Of a DNA stretch of 64,000 nt, positions 57,153 through 64,000 are shown in pieces. Under the pieces are notes generated by a model. It was not told the DNA's origin. It searched no databases and saw nothing but the letters and a program-made list of their open reading frames with translations. Source of the stretch: Candidatus Moranbacteria bacterium RIFCSPHIGHO2_01_FULL_55_24. GTDB lineage: Bacteria > Patescibacteria > Paceibacteria > Moranbacterales > UBA1568. The position numbers were made by a program, and so were the translations under genes. Every line of letters starts with the position of its first letter. The first letter of the stretch is position 1. The stretch is taken from the NCBI GenBank assembly GCA_001786575.1, contig MFRW01000002.1, positions 16,034 to 80,033 of the forward strand. The letters run 5' to 3'.

Positions 57153-58688
57153 ATGCTTATGAAATGGATACTCAAGAATAAGAAGGGGGTCTGGGTCGCC
57201 TTGGCGCTCATCGTGCTTCTCGGAGCAGGCTTGCGCCTCTATGCTTTGGGCGAGAATTCATTCGTCGCGGACGAGTTCCTCGATATCAACGGAAGCTACG
57301 GATACTTCCAGACCGGGGAGTGGCAGGCATGGGATTTCAATTATGGAAAACCGGCAGAGATGAATATCAACGAGGCACGGGATGAACGGGCGTTCCTGTA
57401 CAAGTGGCAGGTCGCGAGCCTCTTCCATTTCCTGCCGCCGACAGAGGCGAACGCGCGTCTCGTGAGCGTTTTCTGGGGCATCTTGAGCATTCTGGTCGTC
57501 TTCGGTACGGCGCGCTGGTACAGCGGCAAGACGGAGATCGGCCTCATCGCGGCCTTTCTTTTCGCAGTGAGTATTTCCGCGATCATCTTTGACCGGCGCC
57601 TCCGCATGTACGCCATGTTCTTCCCGTTGTATCTCCTCTTCTCGACCTTCGCATTCGCCGCGATAGAGAGAGCGTACAAGGGCAAGATACGCGCCCTTCA
57701 GGTAGGCTGGGAGCGTTTGGGCATCCATCTGCCTTTCGCGCTCCTCGCTCTCGTTTTCGGTTTCCTGTCTTTCCAGGTACACCAGCTGACGGCCAGCATC
57801 GTGCCGGTGCTCGCCGTGTATCTTCTGGCACGGGCCTGGCAGGCATACCGAGAGGGCGACAAGAGAAACAAGTACGCAGTCTTTCTCGGCCTTGGAGCTT
57901 TGGCTTTCTTTGCTCTACTTCTCTTTTTCCCAAGCGTCCTTTCGGGTACGACCAAGGAACTCAACTTCTTCGATGACCATTACGGATATATCGGCTATGT
58001 CCTCTCTGATTACGCGCACCCGCTCTTAGGGATCCTCGTGATGCTCCTCGGCGCGCGTTTCTTTTTGCGGAAGCCTGGCCGGAACCAGGAAGGATTCTGG
58101 ATTATCCTCTCGCTTTTGGTACCGCTCGCACTCGCGATCTGGGTCTGGAAGCGCAATGCCGGGCCGCAGTATATCTTCTTCGTCCAATCGTTCGCGATCA
58201 TCCTTTCGGCCGCTGGAATTTACGGCATCTGGGAATTCGTAAAGCTGAACCTCTCCGATTATGCCAAAGCGCCGTTCATTGCGCTCCTTCTCGGATTTCT
58301 CCTTCTCCCGAACTACGGCTACTTCTTCGAAGAGAATACCACCTATCACGAGACTTCATCCGGAAGCAATCCGAATTACCGCAAAGTCTTCGGCTACTTC
58401 AAGAAGAACAAGGCCGAAGGCGAGGTGCTCATCACGCGCAATTTCCGCAATTACTATTTCTCGGGAGCCAAGGTGCCGGTCTATGACTTCGGCGGCGAAC
58501 TCTCCGAAGAACGCTTCTCCCGCACAGAACTGGAAAGCATCCTCGAGAAGCATCCGCATGGCTGGGTGATTGTCTCTACGAACGACTACGACTATATCTC
58601 GAAGGATGCCGAAGCCTTGATCAAGGAGCGCATGGAACGCGTAAGCCATTCCGAAGTGCGCGGTCCCATAGAAGTCTACCGCTGGTAG
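57153..58688 (+). CDS. GT-C membrane glycosyltransferase (GT39-like)
   Basis: A 511-residue protein with one N-terminal segment (about 14-28) and a loop GENSFVADEFLDI with Asp40-Glu41 in the ArnT/PMT position, followed by about ten membrane segments and a C-terminal soluble domain of about 120 residues (FEENTTYHETSSGSNPNYRKV to the end). It closely follows the 55357 gene, and the two may act in sequence. A strong terminator lies after its stop. The HETSSGSNPNY segment suggests a substrate-binding loop but I cannot assign a donor. Confidence 0.87.
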   Translation: MLMKWILKNKKGVWVALALIVLLGAGLRLYALGENSFVADEFLDINGSYGYFQTGEWQAWDFNYGKPAEMNINEARDERAFLYKWQVASLFHFLPPTEANARLVSVFWGILSILVVFGTARWYSGKTEIGLIAAFLFAVSISAIIFDRRLRMYAMFFPLYLLFSTFAFAAIERAYKGKIRALQVGWERLGIHLPFALLALVFGFLSFQVHQLTASIVPVLAVYLLARAWQAYREGDKRNKYAVFLGLGALAFFALLLFFPSVLSGTTKELNFFDDHYGYIGYVLSDYAHPLLGILVMLLGARFFLRKPGRNQEGFWIILSLLVPLALAIWVWKRNAGPQYIFFVQSFAIILSAAGIYGIWEFVKLNLSDYAKAPFIALLLGFLLLPNYGYFFEENTTYHETSSGSNPNYRKVFGYFKKNKAEGEVLITRNFRNYYFSGAKVPVYDFGGELSEERFSRTELESILEKHPHGWVIVSTNDYDYISKDAEALIKERMERVSHSEVRGPIEVYRW

Positions 58689-58721
58689 ACCTGCTTTTCA
58701 TTTTTGAAATTATCCCGTTCG

Positions 58722-58760
58722 ACCCGAAGAGCTTCATAGAGGAGCTTTTCGGGTTTTCTT
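58722..58760 (+). terminator. Intrinsic terminator after the 57153 GT-C gene
   Basis: A 12-bp stem with one G-T pair: ACCCGAAGAGCT (58722-58733) with AGCTTTTCGGGT (58743-58754), then TTTCTTC. It acts for the plus strand; on the minus strand no T-run follows. Confidence 0.88.
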
Positions 58761-60227
58761 CTAGCGCGGAAGAAGCTTCCGGAAAGGAGCGAGATCTTCC
58801 GGAGTGAGCACTCGCAGGATGTAGAGCAGGAAGAAATAGCCTATGAAAAGTATGCTTCCAGAAACGAGGAAGAGCGGACTCCCATCCGGTAGGAAGCGGG
58901 AGGCTATGGCTATGGCCGCTGCGGCAAGCGCAGATCCGACGATAGACCAGAGCGAGAGTCTCACCCGGAAATGTTTCCAGGTGAAGATGAGGATGCCGAC
59001 GGCCAATATGAAAGAGGCGATCGTGACGGAGAACGCGGCGCCGACGAGTTCGAAGCGGGGAATGAGAGAGAGGTTTAGGGCGATCATGACGGAGAGTCCG
59101 GCGAAAGCGAGCCACATAGGGGTCTTCACATACCCGGCGCCGTTTAGAGCGAAGGAAAGCACGTAGAAAACCGTCAGGAAGCCGACGCCGACTGCGAAGA
59201 TGCTCATCGGGACTGCGGCTGCGACATACTGTGGGCCATAAAAAAACGCGAGCGCTGCCGGAGCGTAGGCCACGAGCAGCGTGACCATCGGGACGAGGAG
59301 GAACAGAAGGAGACGCAGGGATTTGTTGACGAGTGCCTGGGATTCAGCATGATTCCTCTCCGCTGAAGTCTTGGAAATCGCCGGGAGCAGGATGATGGTG
59401 AGCGCGTAGAAGAGGTAGTAGGGGATGCGGCCCACCGTGATGGCTGCGTTGTAGATGCCGGTCAGGTAGTCGCTTCCGAGGAGGCTTTTGACGAAGTAGA
59501 GATCGAGAGTGAGGATGAATTCGTAGAAGAGGAGGAAGAGGGTCAGCGGCCAAGCGTACTGGAGAAGCGTGCGCGCCGAAAAGAGCTCGGTTTTGACGCC
59601 CGCCGCTTTCGTAGCCGGGAAGAACTTGTGCGTGTAGAAGATATCGGCGAGGAGCGCTATAGCGAAGACGGTGAGGGGTGCGGCGATATAGCCGGAGACG
59701 GCGCCTTCTGTTCCGAAGAAATATGCGAAGCCGATGATGAAGACGATCCGTGCGAGCGCCCGTACCGTCTTGAGGAAGGCCTGGAGGCGGAAGAAATGGA
59801 GGCCGGTGTAGTAGAAGAAGTAGAAAGAAGCGGCTGCGAATGCCGGGATGATGAGGGAAGAAAGCTGGAAGAGCGGAGTAAGGCTCGGGTCGCGGAGCGC
59901 CCAGGATATAAGCGGCGCTGCCAGGAAAAAGATGACGGTGACGACGCTCATGACGATCATCTGGAGGCGGCGCGCCTGGCGCTTGATGCCGAGGATCTTT
60001 CCCGGAGCACTTTCGATGATTTCCGAGAGGTATTTGGACATGGCGGTCGGGATGCCGTTCCCGATGAGCATGATGATCATGGTGGTGAGAGTCACCACGA
60101 TACCGTAGCGGCCGTAGTCTGCGGGGCCCAAGATGCGTCCCAAGGCGGCATGGATGATATAGCCGGCCAGGTTGAAGACGATTTCAGAGAGAGTGAGCCA
60201 CGCGAGCGCTTGGTTGAATTTCTTCAT
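58761..60227 (-). CDS. Oligosaccharide flippase family protein (Wzx-like)
   Basis: A 488-residue polytopic protein with about 14 membrane segments. The N-terminal ALAWLTLSEIVFNLAGYIIHAALGRILGPADYGRYGIV is typical of the MATE/Wzx (MurJ-like) family that translocates lipid-linked oligosaccharides. It is the last gene of the minus-strand operon that begins beyond the right edge (63858 onward), 5 bases after the kinase-like gene. It is a different sequence from the flippase at 14599, so the region may flip two glycan types. Confidence 0.9.
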   Translation of the reverse strand: MKKFNQALAWLTLSEIVFNLAGYIIHAALGRILGPADYGRYGIVVTLTTMIIMLIGNGIPTAMSKYLSEIIESAPGKILGIKRQARRLQMIVMSVVTVIFFLAAPLISWALRDPSLTPLFQLSSLIIPAFAAASFYFFYYTGLHFFRLQAFLKTVRALARIVFIIGFAYFFGTEGAVSGYIAAPLTVFAIALLADIFYTHKFFPATKAAGVKTELFSARTLLQYAWPLTLFLLFYEFILTLDLYFVKSLLGSDYLTGIYNAAITVGRIPYYLFYALTIILLPAISKTSAERNHAESQALVNKSLRLLLFLLVPMVTLLVAYAPAALAFFYGPQYVAAAVPMSIFAVGVGFLTVFYVLSFALNGAGYVKTPMWLAFAGLSVMIALNLSLIPRFELVGAAFSVTIASFILAVGILIFTWKHFRVRLSLWSIVGSALAAAAIAIASRFLPDGSPLFLVSGSILFIGYFFLLYILRVLTPEDLAPFRKLLPR

Positions 60228-60232
60228 AGGGG

Positions 60233-60838
60233 TCAGCGTATCTTTTCTCTGATTTCTCGGGCGATCTCTTCCGGCGGCCGGGAGGCCGCGATGGGGAGGA
60301 TACTCCAGTCAGCGAGATGCTCTTTGAAAAGCGAGATCTTCTTCTCCAGGTATTCGCGGCCTTGTTCCGGGACGCGTTCGCGTGAGAGGATCGCCTCGGC
60401 TTCGAGGTCGAGGTAGAAGGCTCGGTCTGCCCGAGGCAAGAGGCGCTCCAGGATCACGATGCCGATCCGGGTGATGAGCGCGCTCGAGAGGAAGTGGAGG
60501 TTGATGACCGAGTCGTAAAAGGAGCGGTCGGAGAGGAGATAGTCATAGCCTTCTCGTGCGAGTTTCCGCCGGAAGAGGCGGAAGCGGAGCATGTCGAGGA
60601 AGAGGAATTTCTCCCGGAGCATGACGGAGAAGAACGAGGCCTTGGTACTTCCGGCATCGCGCCCGGGAATGAATTCCTTCTCGCCGCGGAAGAAGCGCGC
60701 CAGACGATTGGCGAGCGAGAATTCTACGGCGTGGAAATACGCTACCTTCTTGCCTTCGGCTTCCAGAGAGGCACGCAGGCTTCGGAGCTGCGTCGACTTT
60801 CCTGACCCATCGACGCCGGTGAGTGTGATGAATCGCAT
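60233..60838 (-). CDS. Thymidylate-kinase-like P-loop kinase
   Basis: A 201-residue nucleotide kinase-like protein. The P-loop is GVDGSGKSTQL (about residues 8-18), and the next helix is followed by the thymidylate-kinase-type segment YLLSDRSFYDSVINLHFLSS, corresponding to the DR(Y/F) motif that binds the phosphoacceptor. The C-terminal REYLEKKISLFKEHLADWSILP fits the tail of the TMK fold. It is 6 bases after the RtcB-like gene and 5 bases before the flippase gene. It could be the cellular dTMP kinase, or a kinase for another substrate. Its position inside a glycan operon next to an RNA-ligase-like gene makes the second possibility worth considering. Confidence 0.8.
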   Translation of the reverse strand: MRFITLTGVDGSGKSTQLRSLRASLEAEGKKVAYFHAVEFSLANRLARFFRGEKEFIPGRDAGSTKASFFSVMLREKFLFLDMLRFRLFRRKLAREGYDYLLSDRSFYDSVINLHFLSSALITRIGIVILERLLPRADRAFYLDLEAEAILSRERVPEQGREYLEKKISLFKEHLADWSILPIAASRPPEEIAREIREKIR

Positions 60839-60844
60839 AGGGAT

Positions 60845-62350
60845 CTAATACATGATAACCGAGATAGGCTGCATCTTGGCCACGGGTTTCACGATGTCGT
60901 TCTCGACGACGCTTTCGATGACATCCTCGGCACGCTTGTAATGGGAAGCATCCTGCTCGATGATTTGGGAGGAACGGCCGTTGTAGAGGCGCACACCGCG
61001 AGCAGCAAGCTTCTTGTCCAGTTCGGCTTTGTTCTGGGGGACGACACTCTCCGTCGTTTTGGCAGATTTCCCGGCACCGTGATTGCAGGAGTAGAAACTC
61101 GAAACATTGCCATCCTGTCCCACGCAGAGGTAGGCTTCGGTACTCATGGAAGTCGGGATGAAGGCAGGTTCGCCGGTTTCCTTGAAGACCGGGTGATCGC
61201 TCATGCGTGACGGTCCGTAAGCGCGCGAAGTGCCGTTCCGGTGCACCCACAGTTTCTTGTCATAATGCTCCTCCTGGCTTACCAGGATGTGCGGCATGTC
61301 GTAGAGGAGATCGGCCTCGATGGGGCGGCCGAGGACGCTTTCGGCAGTTTTTATGAAGTTGTGGGTGATGGTTGCACGATTGGCATGGGCGAAGTTCGAG
61401 CAAGCCTGCCGGGCTTGCATGTAGAGCCGGCCATCCTCGCCTTCGCCATCGAAGGTGATGAGGGGCTCCTTCTTGCCGAAATCGGAATCCTTGATCTTCT
61501 GGGCGATGGCCTTGATGACTTTCTTGTACGGAGTGCGCCAGAAGAAACGGCCCACGTTCATGAGTACCGCGGTGGATTTGTGCTCGCGCTTCTTGGCCGT
61601 AAACATGTACATGGTGTACTGGCCCAAGATGCCGGATCCGCAATGGACCATGAGGATGTACTGGCCTTTGCGGAGGTTCAGTTTCGCGGCAACTTCCGGA
61701 TCGACGATGTCGGTGACTTTCATGAGGTCGAGGAAGTGGTTGCCTGCCGCTCCGATGATGCCGGCGCGGAACTGCGCGAAGAAGAGGAAAAGCGGCGGGA
61801 GGAAGCGCATGACATCGCGGCGGCTCGGGGGTGTTGCGAAGAAGTTGCCCCGGTCGATGCTGTTTATGGCCTCGTTCTTCGTCTTGATTCCCAGGTAGTC
61901 GATGAGCGGCTGGATGCCGAGGCGGCAGATATCGACAATGATGCGGAAAGGAAGCACGGTACCCATATATTTCTTGGTAGGAACGGTCTTCGTAGCCGTG
62001 CGGAAGATCTTATCGATCTCTTCGGGCGTGATGTTGGTTTCGTCTAAGTCGAGGCGGACGAGGCGCATACCGCAGGCCGGATCGGAATCATTCACCTGGG
62101 GCAGGATGTATTTCTCTGATGTGACGGTGGTGCCGGTAGCGTTCTTACGGCCCGGCTTGGAGTGCACATCCGCCATGGCAGCGATGTGCTGGAAGACACA
62201 GCCGTTGGAAGCGACGCTCTCTAACTGCTCCATGGTCGTCTCATTCGGCATGAGTTTCTCGGAAACATGAAAAACGACCGGCACTTTCATCTTGTCGGTC
62301 TTGAATTCGCTCTTATGTTCTCCGAGTTTCGTGATATTTTTCTCGTACAT
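60845..62350 (-). CDS. Divergent RtcB-family RNA ligase-like protein
   Basis: RtcB joins RNA 2',3'-cyclic phosphate or 3'-phosphate ends to 5'-OH ends with GTP and Mn2+. The 501 residues keep most family landmarks: the Asp and Cys metal ligands (DPACGM, Asp90/Cys93, where other RtcB have DIGCGM), NHF (His205 in GAAGNHFLDL), MVHCGSGILG (His236; the usual HSGSRG is changed), MPHILVSQEEH (His354; usual HN), VHRNGTSRA and the histidine that is guanylylated (CNHGAGK, His424). The C-terminal lysine that contacts GMP in RtcB (usually in a GVIK-type ending) appears to be Met (PISVIMY). So it may be catalytically altered. It is tightly packed, with a GT4 gene ending 3 bases before it and the kinase-like gene 6 bases after it. 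Confidence 0.8.
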   Translation of the reverse strand: MYEKNITKLGEHKSEFKTDKMKVPVVFHVSEKLMPNETTMEQLESVASNGCVFQHIAAMADVHSKPGRKNATGTTVTSEKYILPQVNDSDPACGMRLVRLDLDETNITPEEIDKIFRTATKTVPTKKYMGTVLPFRIIVDICRLGIQPLIDYLGIKTKNEAINSIDRGNFFATPPSRRDVMRFLPPLFLFFAQFRAGIIGAAGNHFLDLMKVTDIVDPEVAAKLNLRKGQYILMVHCGSGILGQYTMYMFTAKKREHKSTAVLMNVGRFFWRTPYKKVIKAIAQKIKDSDFGKKEPLITFDGEGEDGRLYMQARQACSNFAHANRATITHNFIKTAESVLGRPIEADLLYDMPHILVSQEEHYDKKLWVHRNGTSRAYGPSRMSDHPVFKETGEPAFIPTSMSTEAYLCVGQDGNVSSFYSCNHGAGKSAKTTESVVPQNKAELDKKLAARGVRLYNGRSSQIIEQDASHYKRAEDVIESVVENDIVKPVAKMQPISVIMY

Positions 62351-62353
62351 AGT

Positions 62354-63475
62354 CTAGAGTGCGCTATAGATTTCTTCGTATTGTTTGGCGGTATTTCGGA
62401 GGTCGAAACGGTCCTTGACGAACGCTCTCGCGTTTTCGCCGAGAATCCTTCGATTTTCAGGATTATCCTTTAAATAAGCCAAAGATTCGATAAGTTTTTC
62501 TCCCGAACCAGTGGAAATAGTAACACAGAAATCATCATTCGCAAACTCTTGGAACTCCGGAAGATCGGAGAGGATGACGGGCTTGCCGCAAGCGTAGGCT
62601 TCGATGATGATGAGCGGCACATCGAACTTCCCGTAAAGATCGCCTACGGGAAAGATGACGACATCGGCGGTGTTGTAGAGCGCCGGCATATCCGGAATCG
62701 TGTCGGAAAAAGCGACGTAGGAGAGGACGCCGGCAGCCTCGAAACGCTTCTGCACTTCCTCTTTCTTCGCGGCATCGGCCTCGTTCTTGATCCGGCAGGC
62801 GAACACGAAGCGGAGATCGGTATCCGGATTCTCCCGGAAATATCTGATGAAGCTCTCGGTGAGCATATCAGTGGCGCCTAAGCGCACGTATTCTCCCGGA
62901 TAGATGACCAGGAAATGAGAGGCAGCGAATCCGAACTGCTCGAGGAGACTCTGGTCCTTTGTCTTGGGAGCATAGCGATCGAGATCTATCCCAGGGTAGA
63001 TGCGGGTGACGTTCGTGAAGCCGAGTCTCTCGAGTTTCTCCTTCGTGCGGTCCGTATAGACGACGAGCCGGTCGGCGAAGAGGAGCGACTGGAGTTCCTC
63101 GGGGGAATAGAGGTCATCGCGGAGCGTCGCGACGGTCTGGAGAGTCTTGCCGCGAGCGGGCTTTGCCAGGAGCTTGATCATTCGGGCATTCAGCTTCGCC
63201 GGAGTGAAGAGGTAGTGAGTGATATCGAAAGCGTTCTTGGAGCGCATGAGGCAGCGGAGAAGCTCGAATTTGCTCCGGAGGCCGAAGTGGCCAGAGGAGA
63301 ATACCGGTTCCTGTTTTGCGGAGGAAGGGAGGCCGGAGAGCGATTCTTCAGTGGTGAGGAGAGTCAGATCGTGTTCGCGCACTTCGCGGCCGAGGAAATA
63401 GGCGAAGTTCTTGGAAGCTTCATCCCAGGGCGGTATGAGCGGGCGAGTGGCGAGAAGGACGGATTTTCTTGGCAT
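62354..63475 (-). CDS. GT4-family glycosyltransferase
   Basis: A 373-residue GT-B enzyme with an N-terminal LATRPLIPPWDEASKNFAYFLGREV and a C-terminal donor domain: VTRIYPGIDLDRYAPK, FLVIYPGEYVRLGATDMLTESFIRYF and VIFPVGDLYGKFDVPLIIIEAYACGKPVILSDLPEF. The usual E-x7-E pair is reduced to F-D-V-P-L-I-I-I-E. It is 14 bases from the upstream gene (63490-63861) and 3 bases from the RtcB-like gene, clearly in one operon. Donor unknown. Confidence 0.89.
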   Translation of the reverse strand: MPRKSVLLATRPLIPPWDEASKNFAYFLGREVREHDLTLLTTEESLSGLPSSAKQEPVFSSGHFGLRSKFELLRCLMRSKNAFDITHYLFTPAKLNARMIKLLAKPARGKTLQTVATLRDDLYSPEELQSLLFADRLVVYTDRTKEKLERLGFTNVTRIYPGIDLDRYAPKTKDQSLLEQFGFAASHFLVIYPGEYVRLGATDMLTESFIRYFRENPDTDLRFVFACRIKNEADAAKKEEVQKRFEAAGVLSYVAFSDTIPDMPALYNTADVVIFPVGDLYGKFDVPLIIIEAYACGKPVILSDLPEFQEFANDDFCVTISTGSGEKLIESLAYLKDNPENRRILGENARAFVKDRFDLRNTAKQYEEIYSAL

Positions 63476-63489
63476 AGGTTCGGGGAAGA

Positions 63490-63861
63490 TTAACGGATTT
63501 CGCGGAAGAGTTCCTGTTTCTCGGTGCCGTGGAAGATGCGGATCTGGGTGCGCGTTCCGGTCTGCGGAAGCACAGATACATGGACAGCTTGTTCTGCTCC
63601 GGGTTGTACGGAGAAGGTTTCTCCGGCGAGCACTTCTGTCCCAGCTGTGACTTCATAGCGGAAATCGGGATTTCCGGAGTAATTAGCGACGACGATGTCG
63701 AGACTTTCCCGGTTCCCGGGCTCGGCGAAGGATGCAGCCCACCAGTTCTTGCCGCGGAGCGAGTCGAGTTCGCGTTCATTCTGCCAGAAGAGGAACAGGG
63801 CGCTCGCGATGAAGATAAGCGCGGCGATGATGATCAACTTTTTTTCCAGGGAGTAGTTCAT
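63490..63861 (-). CDS. Small membrane-anchored protein with an extracytoplasmic domain
   Basis: A 123-residue protein: short N-terminus, a membrane segment (about residues 8-27, KLIIIAALIFIASALFLFW) and a soluble part of about 90 residues with the look of a small beta-sandwich (SLDIVVANYSGNPDFRYEV, ETFSVQPGAEQAVHVSV). The latter resembles the extracytoplasmic part of DUF1616-like proteins, but the match is weak. Its ATG overlaps the stop of the gene before it (ATGA), so the two are translationally coupled. It lies between that gene and a GT4 gene. Function unknown. Confidence 0.72.
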   Translation of the reverse strand: MNYSLEKKLIIIAALIFIASALFLFWQNERELDSLRGKNWWAASFAEPGNRESLDIVVANYSGNPDFRYEVTAGTEVLAGETFSVQPGAEQAVHVSVLPQTGTRTQIRIFHGTEKQELFREIR

Positions 63862-64000
63862 AGGGCGAGGCGTCGGTAGATAGCGATGTATTTGGAGGCG
63901 TAGATCTTCGAGAAGCGGGAGGATTTGTCGAATTGGGTGGCGTCATAGTCCGGGTTCACGACGACGATACTGGTGCCGGTGTCATCGAAGCATTTCTCGC
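63858..64000 (-). CDS. C-terminal end of an unidentified protein (partial at window edge)
   Basis: The last 47 codons of a minus-strand gene that begins beyond the right edge. The visible end contains GTSIVVVNPDYDATQFDKSS and finishes YIAIYRRLAL, with no hydrophobic segment, so it is probably a soluble C-terminus, perhaps the tail of a membrane glycosyltransferase. It overlaps the next start codon (ATGA), which supports the reading frame. Too little is present to name it. Confidence 0.6.
   Translation of the reverse strand, partial: EKCFDDTGTSIVVVNPDYDATQFDKSSRFSKIYASKYIAIYRRLAL

Noticed and set aside
59628..60416. Highly acidic and basic frames opposite the flippase and kinase genes
   Set aside because: Low-complexity antisense translations of high-GC codons; no signals for expression.
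61241..62047. A 268-codon frame opposite the RtcB-like gene
   Set aside because: Antisense shadow; the minus-strand frame carries conserved RtcB motifs.
1..64000. CRISPR arrays, tRNA genes, insertion sequences
   Set aside because: No regularly spaced repeats, no cloverleaf-like segments, no transposase genes or terminal inverted repeats were noticed on reading; a covariance-model and IS search would be needed to be certain.

Overview
The window looks like a chromosome segment from a Candidate Phyla Radiation (Patescibacteria) bacterium, most likely of the Parcubacteria group. This is an inference from gene content and style: small tightly packed genes, many membrane glycosyltransferases and nucleotide-sugar enzymes, YjbQ and 4-TMS holin-like singletons, and starts that mostly lack a Shine-Dalgarno (SD) sequence. 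TGA serves as an ordinary stop codon (for example dnaJ and the 21566 gene), so the TGA=Gly code of Gracilibacteria and Absconditabacteria is excluded. No tRNA, 5S/16S/23S rRNA, CRISPR array or insertion sequence was seen.

The left part (1-14.5 kb, higher GC) is housekeeping: the C-terminal part of MurJ, LepA, thioredoxin, YjbQ, Pcm, MltG, an unknown membrane protein, DnaJ behind a CIRCE operator, RecJ, RNase H, a solitary membrane-fusion protein, RNase P RNA, an initiating sugar-phosphate transferase, a holin-like membrane protein and a YdcF/DUF218 protein. A 45-codon gene on the minus strand (3157-3294) has its own consensus promoter, SD and terminator.

From 14.6 kb to the right end the window is almost entirely a surface-glycan locus. 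The first block (14.6-18.5 kb) holds a flippase, a GtrB-like GT2, UDP-xylose synthase and a nucleotidyltransferase. A block of independent units (18.5-21.5 kb) follows: Nudix, 2H phosphoesterase, cupin and an unknown protein, most with their own promoter and terminator. Next come a GT2 and a ferredoxin/B12-radical-SAM pair. The long co-directional block from 25.3 to 47.7 kb has visibly lower GC and no obvious internal terminator. It carries GDP-mannose 4,6-dehydratase, a sugar C-methyltransferase, a second Gmd-like SDR, several GT2/GT4 enzymes, two methyltransferases, a GT-C, a CDP-3,6-dideoxyhexose gene set (RfbF, RfbG, RfbH, SDR, RmlC-like) and a GT2/GT-C fusion with two associated membrane proteins.

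From 47.7 kb GC rises again: a second GtrB-like GT2, UDP-glucose dehydrogenase (which with the UDP-xylose synthase at 16.8 kb gives UDP-glucose to UDP-xylose), an EEP phosphatase/nuclease, a GT4, a UPF0104 membrane protein and three large PMT/ArnT-type GT-C enzymes. A tight minus-strand operon at the right edge contains a divergent RtcB-like protein and a thymidylate-kinase-like P-loop enzyme, placed between a GT4 and a Wzx-like flippase. Together the genes describe synthesis of NDP-sugars (UDP-xylose, GDP-deoxysugar, CDP-dideoxysugar), lipid-linked assembly started by the 11883 phosphoglycosyltransferase, flipping by two flippases, and final transfer by lipid-sugar-dependent GT-C enzymes.
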